From assembly GCA_937873205.1 (NCBI GenBank), contig CALMVO010000072.1, positions 1 to 55,244 of the forward strand: 55,244 bases of DNA, written 5' to 3'. Below are positions 25,679 to 34,819 of this stretch, one piece after another; within the stretch, counting starts at the first letter, position 1, and each line of letters begins with the position of its first letter. Below the pieces are notes generated by a model. It made no database searches and had not been told where the DNA came from. It saw nothing but the letters and a program-made list of their open reading frames with translations. The stretch comes from an uncultured Acetobacteraceae bacterium. Lineage in GTDB: Bacteria; Pseudomonadota; Alphaproteobacteria; Acetobacterales; Acetobacteraceae. The translations under genes and the position numbers were made by a program.

Positions 25679-26596
25679 CTACCGCCCCGGCTCCAGCGCC
25701 CGCCGCGCCGCCGTCAGCGTGTTGCGCAGCAGGCAGGCGATGGTCATCGGCCCGACCCCGCCTGGCACCGGCGTCAGCCGTCCGGCCCGCCCCATCGCCT
25801 CCTCGAACACCACGTCGCCGACCAGCCGGGTGCGCCCCTCCGGCGTCGTCACCCGGGTGATGCCGACATCGATCACCGTGGCCCCAGGCTTGATCCAGCC
25901 GCGCCGCACCAGCCCGGTTTGGCCGGTGGCGACCACCAGGATGTCGGCCAGCCGGGCCAGGGCGCCCACGTCCGGCGTCGAGCCGTGGCAGACCGTCACC
26001 GTGCACTCCTCCTGCAGCAGCAGCTGCGCCATCGGCCGCCCCATCAGGTTCGACTTGCCGACCACCACCGCATGCAGCCCGCGCAGCGTGCCGAGCTCGG
26101 CACGCAGCAGCAGCAGGCAGCCGAGCGGCGTGCATGGCACCAGCCCGGCCAGCCCCTCCCCCGGTCCGGCGGCCACCCCCAGCGTGGTGAGCCCGACATT
26201 CATCGGCCCCAGCCCGTCCACGTCCTTGGCCGGCGCGATCGCCGCGGTGACCGCGGCCGCGTCGATCCCGGTCGGCAGCGGCAGCTGCACCAGGATGCCG
26301 TGCACCGCAGGATCGGCGTTCAGCCGCCCGACCAGCGCCAGCAGCTCCTCCTGGCCGGTCGAGCCGGGCAGCAGGTGCGAGACCGACCGCATTCCCACCG
26401 CCTCGGTATGCGCGATCTTGGACCGCACATAGACCTCGCTGGCCGGGTTGTTGCCGACCAGCACCACCGCCAGCCCCGGCGCCACGCCGTGCCGCTCGTG
26501 CAGGGCGGCCACCTCGGCCTTGGTCTCCGCCGTCAGCCTGGCCGCATACGCCTTGCCGTCGATCAGGCGCGTCTCGATCTGGCTCTCGGCATTCAT
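25679..26596 (-). CDS. folD: Bifunctional methylenetetrahydrofolate dehydrogenase/cyclohydrolase FolD
   Basis: FolD interconverts 5,10-methylene- and 10-formyl-tetrahydrofolate using NADP. The 305-residue protein has the family motifs: [14 protein letters not shown] (with the catalytic lysine), [43 protein letters not shown] and the C-terminal [15 protein letters not shown]. The ATG at 26596 gives a short N-terminal leader before RLIDGKAYA. Formate dehydrogenase is also encoded in this window, but the two are 17 kb apart and need not be linked in function. The gene is divergent from the threonine aldolase gene with an 85-nt gap. Confidence 0.95.
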   Translation of the reverse strand: MNAESQIETRLIDGKAYAARLTAETKAEVAALHERHGVAPGLAVVLVGNNPASEVYVRSKIAHTEAVGMRSVSHLLPGSTGQEELLALVGRLNADPAVHGILVQLPLPTGIDAAAVTAAIAPAKDVDGLGPMNVGLTTLGVAAGPGEGLAGLVPCTPLGCLLLLRAELGTLRGLHAVVVGKSNLMGRPMAQLLLQEECTVTVCHGSTPDVGALARLADILVVATGQTGLVRRGWIKPGATVIDVGITRVTTPEGRTRLVGDVVFEEAMGRAGRLTPVPGGVGPMTIACLLRNTLTAARRALEPGR

Positions 26597-26681
26597 CGAC
26601 GGCACCCCGCGATGCTGGTCGTCACCGGCCGGGCGCCCCCCCCGGCTGGCAGCATCGCCTCGTTGCGGGCAGGATGGGCGC

Positions 26682-27749
26682 ATGCGATCCATAGGCAAGA
26701 ACTTCAGCAGCGACAACGTCGGCCCGATCAGCCCCGCCATCCTGCAGGCCATGATCCGCGCCAACGACGGCGCCGCCCCCTCCTATGGCGCCGACCCCTG
26801 GACCGCGCGCCTGCAGGAGCTTGTGCGCGAGACCTTCGAGGCGCCGGACGCGGAGGTGTTCGCCGTCGCCACAGGCACCGCCGCCAACGCGCTCGCCCTG
26901 TCCGCACTGGTCCCGCCCTTCGGCGGCGTCTATTGCGACGCGGCCGCGCACATCGAGAACGACGAGTGCGGCGCGCCCGAGTTCTTCACCGGCGGCGCCA
27001 AGCTGCTGACCCTGCCCAGCCGCGACGGGCGGCTCTCGCCCGCCGCCCTGTCCGCGCACCTGGAGGCCAGCCGCGCCATCGGCGTGCACAAGAGCAAGCC
27101 CACCGCGATCAGCCTCACCCAGGCCACCGAATGGGGCACGGTCTACAGCCTGGAGCAGGTGCGCGCGATCGGCGCCATTGCCCGCCACCTCGGCCTGGCC
27201 GTGCACATGGACGGCGCCCGCTTCGCCAACGCGCTGGCCACGCTGGACTGCAGCCCCGCCGCTGCCACCTGGCGGGCCGGAATCGACGTGCTCACCCTGG
27301 GCGCCACCAAGAATGGCGCCATGGCGGCGGAGGCGGTGATCTTCTTCCAGCCCGGCCGCCTCACCGACGAGTTCGCCCGCCGCCGCAAGCGCGCCGGTCA
27401 CCTGTGGTCGAAGGCGCGCTACCTGAGCGCCCAGCTGGTCGGCTACCTGGAGGACGCTCTCTGGCTCCGCAGCGCCATCCAGTCCAACGCCATGGCCACC
27501 CGCCTGGCCGACGGCCTGCTCACCATGCGCGACGTCCGCCTGCTGCACGAGGTGCAGTCGAACGAAGTGTTCGCCGTGCTGCCGGAGGCGACGATCGCGC
27601 GGCTGGAGGCGGCCGGGTTCGTGTTCTACCGTTGGTATCTGCCGCCCGGCGAGCCGGTCGCCCCCGGCACCGCGGCGGTGCGCCTGGTCACCGGGCTCGA
27701 CACGAACCCCGCCGACGTCGACGCGCTGCTGGATGCCGCCGCCGGATAG
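26682..27749 (+). CDS. Low-specificity L-threonine aldolase / beta-eliminating lyase
   Basis: A PLP enzyme of fold type I that cleaves threonine or allo-threonine to glycine and acetaldehyde. The 355-residue sequence starts [17 protein letters not shown], the usual opening of the family. It has [11 protein letters not shown] (phosphate-binding loop, about 63-73), [10 protein letters not shown] (Asp177 to the PLP ring nitrogen) and [13 protein letters not shown] with Lys210 as the Schiff-base lysine. The ATG at 26682 is preceded by GCAGGATGGGCGC. Its 3' end overlaps the reading frame of the decayed HxlR gene on the other strand. Confidence 0.92.
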   Translation: MRSIGKNFSSDNVGPISPAILQAMIRANDGAAPSYGADPWTARLQELVRETFEAPDAEVFAVATGTAANALALSALVPPFGGVYCDAAAHIENDECGAPEFFTGGAKLLTLPSRDGRLSPAALSAHLEASRAIGVHKSKPTAISLTQATEWGTVYSLEQVRAIGAIARHLGLAVHMDGARFANALATLDCSPAAATWRAGIDVLTLGATKNGAMAAEAVIFFQPGRLTDEFARRRKRAGHLWSKARYLSAQLVGYLEDALWLRSAIQSNAMATRLADGLLTMRDVRLLHEVQSNEVFAVLPEATIARLEAAGFVFYRWYLPPGEPVAPGTAAVRLVTGLDTNPADVDALLDAAAG

Positions 27750-28050
27750 GCCGGCGCATTCTCCGGCACCCGGCCGTCGAACGCGGACTGCGCTCGCTCG
27801 ATGTCCGTACCGTGCTCCGCCGCCCAACCATAAAGGGCTGCGAACGGCCCCTGCAGCGAGCGTCCGAGCGGCGTCACCGAATACTCGACCGCCACCGGCG
27901 AGGTCGCGATCACGCGCCGCGCCGCCAGCCCGTTCCGCTCCAGCCGCCGCAGCGCCTCCGTCGCGCCTTGTGCGTGATGCCGCCGAGGCGACGCCCGATC
28001 GCGTTGAACCGTGCCGGCCTGGCGCAGATCGCGCCCAGGACCCTGAACAT
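27626..28050 (-). pseudogene. HxlR-type transcriptional regulator remnant, frameshifted and 5'-truncated
   Basis: One minus-strand frame reads MFRVLGAICARPARFNAIGRR then LGGITHKA, the middle of an HxlR winged-helix domain. The match then jumps to another frame as TEALRRLERNGLAARRV, followed by VAVEYSVTPLGRSL and FAALYGWAAEHGTDIERA, the family's C-terminal half. The break is near 27965, so the gene carries a frameshift. The N-terminal helix of the domain (normally with a C-P-x-x-x-x-L-D-x-I-G-x-K-W stretch) is missing. Homology ends near 27745, though the frame stays open to 27626. Its putative ATG (28050-28048) and the ATG of the adjacent SDR (28049-28051) lie on opposite strands of the same CATG. 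HxlR proteins often regulate a divergent oxidoreductase, which fits this layout. Confidence 0.72.
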
Positions 28051-28778
28051 GTCGAGCCTGACCGGAAAGACCGCGATCGTCACCGGCGGCACCGGCGGGA
28101 TCGGCCTGGCGATCCCCCGCCGATTCGCGACCGAAGGCGCCCATGTCGTCATCACCGGGCGCCGCCAGGCCGAGCTCGACCGCGCGATGGTGTTGATCGG
28201 CGCGGGCTGCGAGGCCGTGCAGGGCGACGTCACCGAGGCCGCCGACCTCGACCGCCTGTTCGCCGTGCGGGCCGGGACGGGCAGGATGGACATCCTGGTG
28301 ACCTCCGCGGGCGTGTCCGAATTCGCCGGCATCGACGACATCACCGAGGCGCATCACGACCGGACGTTCGACCTCAACGTGCGCGGCATGGTGTTCACGG
28401 TGCAGCGGGCGATCCCGCTCATGCCGGCGGGCTCGGCGATCGTGCTGATCGGCTCGATTGCCGGTTCGATCGGGACGCCGGGGTTACGGCACCTACGGCG
28501 CCACCAAGGCGGCGGTGCGCGCCTACGCCCGCACCTGGACCCGGGAGCTGGCCGACCGCGGCGCCGGCGTGAACACGCTGAGCCCGGGGCCGATCGACAC
28601 CCCGATGTTCGAGGGCGTCAGCGACGAGATGCGCCGGTCGCTGACCGACCTGATCCCGCTCAAGCGGCTCGGCCAGCCCGAGGAGGTGGCGGCCGCCGCC
28701 CTGTTCCTCGCCTCCGACGAGAGCGGCTTCACCGCCGGCGCCGAGCTTCGCATCGACGGCGGCATGACGGTGGGGTGA
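28049..28778 (+). pseudogene. Short-chain dehydrogenase with a single frameshift
   Basis: The first frame has the SDR NAD(P) motif TGGTGGIG (about 12-19), then VDILVTSAG-like and GSAIVLIGSIAGSIGTPG. The remainder, YGTYGATKAAVRAYARTW (Tyr-x-x-x-Lys active site), VNTLSPGPIDTPMF and the C-terminal FTAGAELRIDGGM, is in a second frame. The shift falls in CCGGGGTTACGGC at about 28481-28491, where one extra base would explain the jump. An intact gene would give about 242 residues. Either this copy is decaying, like the neighbouring HxlR gene, or the base is a sequencing error. An error here would restore a normal classical SDR. Confidence 0.8.
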
Positions 28779-28788
28779 GGGCGCCCGC

Positions 28789-30225
28789 CTACACCGCCGC
28801 CAGCGCGTACAGCACCCGCACCCACGAGCGCGTCCCGTGGTGGAAGCTCGACAGGTCGTACTTCTCGTTCGGCGAATGGATTCGGTTGTCATAGTGGGCG
28901 AAGCCTATGAGAAGGCTGTCCATGCCCAGCGCCTCCTGCAGGTCGCGCACCACCGGGATTGAGCCGCCGCTGCCGACCACGGCCGCCGGCTGCCCCCACT
29001 CCTCGCCCAGCGCTCCCAGCGCCGCCTTCAGGTAGGGCCCGTCGATCGGCAGCGCGCTGGCGCGCGAGCAGCCGTGCGGCTGGAACGCCACGCTGCAGTC
29101 GGCCGGAATGTGCGCCCGCACATGCGCGCGGAACGCATCCCGCACCGCCTCCGGGTCCTGCCCCGCCACCATGCGGAACGACACCTTGGCCGACGCCTTG
29201 CCTGGCAGCACGGTCTTGAAGCCCTCGCCGCCATAGCCGCCGGTGATGCCGTTGATCTCGCAGGTGGGCCGCGCCCAGGTCTGCTCCAGCGCGGTGTAGC
29301 CGACCTCCCCGGCGGCCTGCGCCAGCCCGATCGGCCCCAGCAAGGCCGCGTCGTCGCCGCCGATCCTTGCCCAGTCCTGCCGCACGCTGTCCGGCGGCGG
29401 CACCACGTTGTCGTAGAACCCGGGCAGCGTCACCCGCCCCTCCGCGTCCCGCAGCCCGGCCAGGATCTCGACCAGCAGGTGCAGCGGATTGCGCGCGGCG
29501 TTGCCGTAGATCCCGGAATGCAGGTCGCGGTCGGCGCAGGTGATGGTGATCTCCTCGCCGACCAGCCCGCGCAGCATGGTGGTGATCGCCGGCTTGCCGC
29601 CGTCCAGCATGTCGGTGTCGCAGATCAGCGCCACGTCGGCCCGAAGCTCGGCCGCATGCGCGTCGAGGAACGGCCGCAGGCTGGGCCCGCCGCTCTCCTC
29701 CTCGCCCTCCAGCAGCACCGAGATCCGCAGCGGATAGCGCCCGTCGGCGGCGCGGATCGCCCGCAGCGCCTCCAGGAACGTCATCACCTGGCCCTTGTCG
29801 TCCGACGCCCCCCGCGCCGTGATCCACCGCTCGCCCGCGGTCCCGCCGCCCTCGGCCGTGCCAGGCGCATCGACCAGCCGCGGCTCGAACGGTCCGCTGG
29901 TCCAGAGCCCGATCGGATCGACCGGTTGCACGTCGTAGTGTCCATAGAACAGGACGTGCGGCCCGGAGCTCACCGAGCGGTCGTGCGCTACCACGATCGG
30001 CAGCCCCGGCGTCTCGCGCACGCTGGCCTCGAAACCCAGCGACTCCAGGTCGTCCCGTAGCCACGCCGCCGCCCGCCGGCAGTCCGGCGCATGCTCCGGC
30101 TGCGTCGAGACGCTGGGGATGCGCAGCAGCGCGAACAGCCGCTCGAGGCTGGCCTCGAGCTGACCGTCGACATGCGCGAGGGCGAGGGCAGGGACTGGGG
30201 CGGGAACGGCAGAGATCGTGTCCAT
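28789..30225 (-). CDS. M20 family metallodipeptidase
   Basis: The 478-residue protein is a zinc-dependent dipeptidase of the M20/M25/M40 group. Metal and catalytic residues are visible in FYGHYDVQP (His96, Asp98), GASDDKGQ (Asp142), LLEGEEESGG (Glu175, Glu176), ICDTDM and the C-terminal GFAHYDNRIHSPNE. The inserted dimerisation domain (about 205-380) carries TCADRDLHSGIYGNAARNP and the GGYGGEGFKTVLPGKASAKVSFR segment. Cytoplasmic location is expected, with no signal peptide. The ATG at 30225 begins the protein; upstream sequence is not family-like. It is divergent from the VapBC operon. Confidence 0.92.
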   Translation of the reverse strand: MDTISAVPAPVPALALAHVDGQLEASLERLFALLRIPSVSTQPEHAPDCRRAAAWLRDDLESLGFEASVRETPGLPIVVAHDRSVSSGPHVLFYGHYDVQPVDPIGLWTSGPFEPRLVDAPGTAEGGGTAGERWITARGASDDKGQVMTFLEALRAIRAADGRYPLRISVLLEGEEESGGPSLRPFLDAHAAELRADVALICDTDMLDGGKPAITTMLRGLVGEEITITCADRDLHSGIYGNAARNPLHLLVEILAGLRDAEGRVTLPGFYDNVVPPPDSVRQDWARIGGDDAALLGPIGLAQAAGEVGYTALEQTWARPTCEINGITGGYGGEGFKTVLPGKASAKVSFRMVAGQDPEAVRDAFRAHVRAHIPADCSVAFQPHGCSRASALPIDGPYLKAALGALGEEWGQPAAVVGSGGSIPVVRDLQEALGMDSLLIGFAHYDNRIHSPNEKYDLSSFHHGTRSWVRVLYALAAV

Positions 30226-30286
30226 AGCTGCACTCTGCACGTTCGCCCCGACCTTGTCAGCACGCCGGTCATCAACACCAGCGTTG

Positions 30287-30305
30287 CATATCCCAGCGGG
30301 ATATG
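30287..30305. promoter_or_regulatory. Operator palindrome upstream of vapBC
   Basis: CATATCCC (30287-30294), AGC, GGGATATG (30298-30305) is a perfect 8-bp inverted repeat ending 13 nt before the antitoxin ATG. VapB-VapC complexes autoregulate by binding such repeats over their promoter. Confidence 0.6.
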
Positions 30306-30318
30306 TCATCACACACCC

Positions 30319-30543
30319 ATGACGACGAACACGACCCTGTTCCTGTCCAACCGCTCGCAGGCCGTCCGTCTTCCCAAGGCGGTCGCTTTCGACGACACCG
30401 TGCGCGAGGTGACGATCCTTCGGGACGGGGCCCGGCGCATCATCATGCCCGCCGACGCCGCGTGGGACGATTTCTTCGCGGCCCGTGGCACCGATCTGGG
30501 CGATCGTCCCCAGCCCCTGCCGCAGGCTCGCGACGCTCTCTGA
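30319..30543 (+). CDS. vapB: VapB-type antitoxin (SpoVT/AbrB fold)
   Basis: The 74-residue protein begins TTLFLSNRSQAVRLPKAVAF, the swapped-hairpin AbrB-like DNA-binding motif of the VagC/VapB antitoxins. A C-terminal tail (WDDFFAARGTDLGDRP) of the type that wraps around the toxin follows. It binds its own operator and neutralises the adjacent PIN-domain toxin. The ATG at 30319 lies just after a perfect palindrome. The stop overlaps the toxin start (TGATG), the usual coupling in these modules. Confidence 0.88.
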   Translation: MTTNTTLFLSNRSQAVRLPKAVAFDDTVREVTILRDGARRIIMPADAAWDDFFAARGTDLGDRPQPLPQARDAL

Positions 30544-30953
30544 TGCTGCGCTACGCGCTGGACACCAACCTGTGCATCCGTGTACTCCGTGACCGCCCGG
30601 CCGGCTTGCGGACCCGCTTCAACGCCGAGGCGAGTGCCCTCAGCATCTCCGATGTCGTCCTGTTCGAGCTGCTCTACGGCGCCGAACGATCTGTCCGCCC
30701 GGCCGAGACCCGGCAGGAGGTGGAGCGCTTCGCCGCCCGCCTCGGCGTGTTGCCGTTCGACAGCGACGCCGCCGCCCACACCGCCGAGATCCGGTGCAGC
30801 CTCGAGCGCCAGGGGCAGCCGATCGGCGCCTACGACCTGATGATCGCCGGCCACGCCCGAAGCCGCGGCCTGATCGTGGTGACGGGCAACCTCCGGGAGT
30901 TCAACCGCGTGGACGGTCTACGATCCGAGGACTGGCTCATCGGGACCGTGTAA
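30543..30953 (+). CDS. vapC: VapC-type PIN-domain ribonuclease toxin
   Basis: The 136-residue PIN-domain protein is a Mg2+-dependent endoribonuclease expected to cleave tRNA or rRNA when unopposed. Acidic residues of the active site are visible in YALDTNLCI (Asp7), SDVVLFELLYG (Glu42), GAYDLMIAGHA and the C-terminal VVTGNLREFNRV, where the second half of the motif has asparagine in place of the more usual aspartate. It is translationally coupled to vapB. The module sits at the border of the decayed conjugative relaxase gene, consistent with arrival on a mobile element. Confidence 0.9.
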   Translation: MLRYALDTNLCIRVLRDRPAGLRTRFNAEASALSISDVVLFELLYGAERSVRPAETRQEVERFAARLGVLPFDSDAAAHTAEIRCSLERQGQPIGAYDLMIAGHARSRGLIVVTGNLREFNRVDGLRSEDWLIGTV

Positions 30954-30974
30954 CAGGAATTATCGCAACTCAGC

Positions 30975-32738
30975 ATGCGCGCTTATAAAATGCGCGGCAC
31001 GCGTTCGCGCGCCGACTTCGCCGTGGGCGATCGGGTGCAGTTCACCGACACCGACAAGAAGCTCCGCATCTACAACGGCAATGTCGGCACCGTCACGCGG
31101 CTGGACCCAGCTACTGGCGAGATCACCGCGACCTTGGATGCGGCCGGGAAAGAGGAGCGGGAGGTTCGATGGTCCGCCGCTGACTTCGAGGGCTTCCGAC
31201 ACGGCTACGCGGGGACGATCTACAAAGGCCAGGGCAAGACCCTGGACCGGACGTATTTCTACCACACAGAGCATTGGCGATCGGCGGCGAGCTACGTGGT
31301 GCTGACCCGGCAGCGGGAGAGTGCCGAGGTGTTCGTCGCGCGGGAGACGGCGCGGGATGCCGGCCAGCTCGCCCGGCAGATGGCGCGCGGCGAAATTCGG
31401 ACGGCGTCGATCGCGTGGCCGACGCGCGACGAGCTGACGCAGGAGTAGAAGCGCGAGGCCGAGCGCGAGGACCGAAGCCGCAAGCTGTGGGATGCGCTGA
31501 CATACAACACGCGGCAGGGCGGCACGCTCGACCAGGTGCGCGGGCTGCTATCGCCTGCCGGGCGCGAGCTGGTGGACGCCTTGGGCGCCAAGATCGACCG
31601 CGAGTTCCGGGGCACCGACGCCGAGCGCGACGAGCTGAAGCTGCACGGCGTGCGCAAGCTGGCCGAGAAGGAGGCGCGCGAGGGTCCGGTCGATCCGGCT
31701 TACGTCCGCCGGCAAACTGCTGCATGGGAGCTTCAAGCGCAGGAGAAGGCGCGGGCGGCCGAGCAGGTGCGAGAGGTGGCGCGCGCGCCGGCACCGTTGC
31801 TGCCGGCCTGGCGCGATCCGACCGGGCAGGGCCGGGACAGCCTTGGACGCGGCACGTCGCCCGAGGAGCTGGCGCGGGTTGCCAGTGAGGCACCAGCCGC
31901 CGTGCGGGAGGTGGAGGCGCAGAAGGACTATCTGCGGGGTACCTACCGCGATCCCGACCAGGCGGCCGATGCGCTGGACAAGCTGATTGAGCGATCCGGC
32001 CGCGACCTTCGTGTGGCCGCACGGACCTTGCGGGAGGACGGACCGGAGGTGCTGGGCACGTTGCGCGGCCGGGAGGGGTGGCTGGCTGGCCGTGTCGCCC
32101 AGGACGACCGGGCGCGCGCCAGGTCGGCCGCCGCCGCGATCGGCGGCAGCCTGGACCGGGAGGCGACGGCGCGGGACGCCGCCGTGCGCCACCATACCGG
32201 CGAGGTGAAGCAGCAGCGGGCGCGGGATACCGTCGAGGTGCCGGGCCTGTCTCCGGCGGCGCTGGACACGCTCAAGGCCGTGCGGATGGCCGGGGTGACG
32301 GCGGAGATACCGCGCGACGGCGAACGCTATGACGCCCGGCAGCGGCGGCGCGAGGAGCTGGTATCCGCCGCATGGCGCGAAGGCCGGGCCAATCCGCGCG
32401 TGGCCAATGAGCTGGACGGGTTCATGGCCGCAGTCAGTCAGCGGCTTGGCGAGGAAGGCATGCGCAATGCGTCGCGTGCTGCCGGTAGCGGCAGAAGCAT
32501 GACCGTGCCCGGCGTCGGGCGCGAGCACCAGGCCGGGCTTGACGAGCTGGCCCGCAGCTTCGTGCAGGGACGCGATGGGATGGCGCTCAGCGCGGCGTGG
32601 GATCAGCGGGTGGAACGGGAGGCGAAGGAGGCCGAGCGGCAGCGTGCGCGGGCCGAGGAACGGGAGCGCCGCGGACTGCCGCCAGAGCCGGAGCAGAACC
32701 GCGAGCGGCAGAGGGAAGGGCGTGGGTTGGGGAGATAG
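30975..32738 (+). pseudogene. traA: C-terminal remnant of a Ti-type TraA relaxase, interrupted by an amber stop
   Basis: The first part (30975-31448) reads DFAVGDRVQFTDTDKK, YNGNVGTVTRLDP, GFRHGYAGTIYKGQGKTLDRTY and HWRSAASYVVLTRQRE, the second helicase domain of Ti-plasmid-type TraA conjugative relaxases. A TAG at 31446-31448 interrupts it. The same frame then resumes (KREAEREDRSRKLWDALTYN) and stays open to 32738 as the long charged C-terminal region. The N-terminal MobA relaxase domain and first helicase half are missing, cut just after vapC. No tra, trb or oriT sequence accompanies it. It marks the scar of a conjugative plasmid or integrative element next to the restriction-modification island. 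Confidence 0.85.
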
Positions 32739-32772
32739 CACGAGTTAGCATCTCACCTCCGACCCGACAGCC

Positions 32773-32797
32773 AGAATAGTCCAAGTTGGACTATTCT
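32773..32797. promoter_or_regulatory. 25-bp perfect palindrome, likely controller-protein operator
   Basis: AGAATAGTCCAA (32773-32784), a central G, then TTGGACTATTCT (32786-32797). It ends 26 nt before the ATG of the HTH gene at 32824. The AGTC/GACT core recalls the C-boxes bound by restriction-modification controller proteins. Position and symmetry strongly suggest autoregulation of the controller-nuclease operon. Confidence 0.65.
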
Positions 32798-32823
32798 AAC
32801 TTAGCCTTCACGCTCCTGCGAGC

Positions 32824-33078
32824 ATGATGCGCAAAAGTGTCCACACCAAAGACTATGCGGCTTTCCTGGAGTTGCTGATCGAGATCAGACACCGGGTAGG
32901 AATCACGCAAGCCCAGCTAGGGCAACAGCTTCCCTTCGAGCAACCAGCAATAAGCAAAATCGAGCGGGGCGAACGACGTGTCGATGTGATCGAGCTGAAA
33001 ATGGTTTGCGATAGCCTCGGCATCAAGCTGCACGACTTCATTGCGGAACTAGAAGAGAGACTATCAAAGCATGACTGA
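32824..33078 (+). CDS. XRE-family HTH protein, putative restriction-modification controller
   Basis: The 84-residue protein is a single HTH_3 domain: LIEIRHRVGITQAQLGQQLPFEQPAISKIERGERRVDVIELKMVCDSL, with the scaffold and recognition helices easily aligned. Size and fold match the C proteins that time expression of restriction enzymes. It overlaps the nuclease gene by 8 nt and lies downstream of a perfect palindrome, the normal arrangement of a C-R operon. The double ATG at 32824/32827 leaves the exact start open by one codon. Base use is visibly AT-richer than in flanking core genes. Confidence 0.82.
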   Translation: MMRKSVHTKDYAAFLELLIEIRHRVGITQAQLGQQLPFEQPAISKIERGERRVDVIELKMVCDSLGIKLHDFIAELEERLSKHD

Positions 33079-34024
33079 TAAGCTGACGCCTGATCGCGCT
33101 ATGAGGCTCTTAACCCGCCGGTATCAAACAACACCCGAAGCATTGGTAGCTGTGCTGTGCCCGTTACTGGTGAAGATTGCGTCGATCGATGAATCAATAT
33201 TCATAGCTCCAGGGAGCAAGCATGTAAGAGCCTCGTTCGAGGTTACCTTGAATGAGGAAAATAAAGGTGTCCTGTCTGTCGGAAGAACCGGGAAATTTGT
33301 TCCTTCCGGATACGGCGCTGAGGAAGGTGCCGAGGCCGGTTGGAGAGAAATCGCGAAGGGCCGAATTGTCTCGGTTGACCTCAAAAAGGGGATTGCTAGT
33401 GGTGAAATCTACATGGGCTTCGGCGGTTCGGGAGCCAAAAACAAGGCTCTTCTGCAAGAGGCCCTCAGTCAGCTAACAGCAGATTGCTTTCTTGAGATCG
33501 ACCAATACGGTGTAGCAGCCAAGGCGCTGAGTGGACTGACTGAATATTATCTCGTGGAACATCTCAAAGCACGAGGATATGGCGTTGTCCGCATGCCGGA
33601 AGACATGGCTGCTCATCTTGGCGCTTACGCGAACTACGACTTTCAAGTTTTCAAAGGCAATGTTCGCAAGCGTCTCGAAGTTAAGTCTCTTTGGGGAACA
33701 AATACTAATTTCGCCCGACTGATCCACAGCACGACTACTAAACCGAAGCGAGATGTTTCCGAATGGAGCGTAGAACAACAATCGAATTACTATCCAACGA
33801 GCAGCTGTAAATTTGCAACGCAAGACTTCTTTGCGGTTAGCCTTTTCCTTCGGACGGGCAACATATCGGAGTTTGCGTTTGCTCGATCAGTGCCCAAGGA
33901 CAAGCAGCCTCACGGCCTTCCGCGCGCCCGACTTTTCCCAGAGCATATAAGCCAGAATCCCTTATGCAGCGTTGGTGACGGAACGTGGTTCGCTACTCTC
34001 GATGAGGTTTGGAAGCTTCCGTGA
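33071..34024 (+). CDS. Putative restriction endonuclease, PD-(D/E)XK fold
   Basis: The 317-residue protein is not one I can place in a named restriction family. A nuclease core is readable: Glu158 in GLTEYYLVEHLKARGYGVV, Asp190 in NYDFQVFKGN and Glu203-x-Lys205 in RLEVKSLWG, the order and spacing of a PD-(D/E)XK site. A downstream segment (QSNYYPTSSCKFATQDFFAVSLF) resembles the D-x-hydrophobic strand after the core. It is translationally coupled to the controller gene and convergent with the specificity-subunit gene, whose 3' end it overlaps by 63 nt. A restriction role is inferred from this context. Codon use is AT-rich relative to the window. Confidence 0.65.
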   Translation: MTDKLTPDRAMRLLTRRYQTTPEALVAVLCPLLVKIASIDESIFIAPGSKHVRASFEVTLNEENKGVLSVGRTGKFVPSGYGAEEGAEAGWREIAKGRIVSVDLKKGIASGEIYMGFGGSGAKNKALLQEALSQLTADCFLEIDQYGVAAKALSGLTEYYLVEHLKARGYGVVRMPEDMAAHLGAYANYDFQVFKGNVRKRLEVKSLWGTNTNFARLIHSTTTKPKRDVSEWSVEQQSNYYPTSSCKFATQDFFAVSLFLRTGNISEFAFARSVPKDKQPHGLPRARLFPEHISQNPLCSVGDGTWFATLDEVWKLP

Positions 34025-34819
34025 ACTACCTTCGTCGAGTTCGGCTCCCACGAGTTGCATCATGTGGCGGCGCGCCGCCTCGAAAACGTCTTGTGCGTCT
34101 TGTAACTCCTGAGCTGCAATTGAGGCTTCTCTGAGCTTGTCTTGGGTTGTTGGAAGGACAAGCGAGAGGCACGTTTCTTCGGCTATTGCTGGGTAGGCAA
34201 TTCCAATGTTGTGGCGGATCATTTGCCTTCGCACGGCTTCACTCTTGAGCAGCCAAGCGAGCGCCCCTGGATGAACGTCGCGACAGCGAAGCACCGCAAA
34301 ACCCGTGGAGCAGATCGCGCCGTTTAAATGCGGCGGAACAACACCAACTGTGCCCCGCTCTGGACGCACAGTTGACACAAGAACATCTCCTGTTTTCACA
34401 ACTTTACGAGCCCGGCTCGGGGCTTCTTGAACAGGAATATACTTATGTCCGACCAACCCGGTACGACCATCTACGTCGCTAATTTCAATATACTCGAAAT
34501 GTTTTGTTTTTCGACGTCTAGGGTCCTGGCGTTCATCCACTAAACGGGCAATGGTCGAGACAGCAATTCCTTCGTCGTGTTCGCCAGCACTAGTGTTTTG
34601 CCGGACCTCCGGTTCAGCGTGAAAGCCAGCGTCCCACCTCTCGGCGGAGGCAGGAAGTTCGACCCATCGACCAAGCTTGCTCGGACCTCTACCAGTGAAC
34701 TCGGCTAGTAGCGAAGGAAGGTCGGTCCGCGCATGCCGAATGCGCCGACGCTGCCCGGAGCGTGTCACCACATCATAGCCGACCTCTCGGGCCTCGCCGA
34801 AGAAGGTGTTAGTGGGCAT
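33962..34819 (-). CDS. HsdS-like DNA specificity subunit with one target-recognition domain
   Basis: The 285-residue protein has an N-terminal leader with the GKLGRWV-type entry, and then a single target-recognition domain readable as FEYIEISDVDGRTGLVGHKYIPVQEAPSRARKV, KTGDVLVSTVRPERGTVGVV, CSTGFAVLRC and NIGIAYPAIAEETCLSLVLP. A helical tail follows (DKLREASIAAQELQDAQDVFEAARR), like the conserved spacer helix of type I HsdS. A full HsdS has two such domains, so this half-length version would need to dimerise to recognise a bipartite site. It overlaps the methylase gene by 11 nt and is translated after it. Confidence 0.8.
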   Translation of the reverse strand: MPTNTFFGEAREVGYDVVTRSGQRRRIRHARTDLPSLLAEFTGRGPSKLGRWVELPASAERWDAGFHAEPEVRQNTSAGEHDEGIAVSTIARLVDERQDPRRRKTKHFEYIEISDVDGRTGLVGHKYIPVQEAPSRARKVVKTGDVLVSTVRPERGTVGVVPPHLNGAICSTGFAVLRCRDVHPGALAWLLKSEAVRRQMIRHNIGIAYPAIAEETCLSLVLPTTQDKLREASIAAQELQDAQDVFEAARRHMMQLVGAELDEGSSRKLPNLIESSEPRSVTNAA

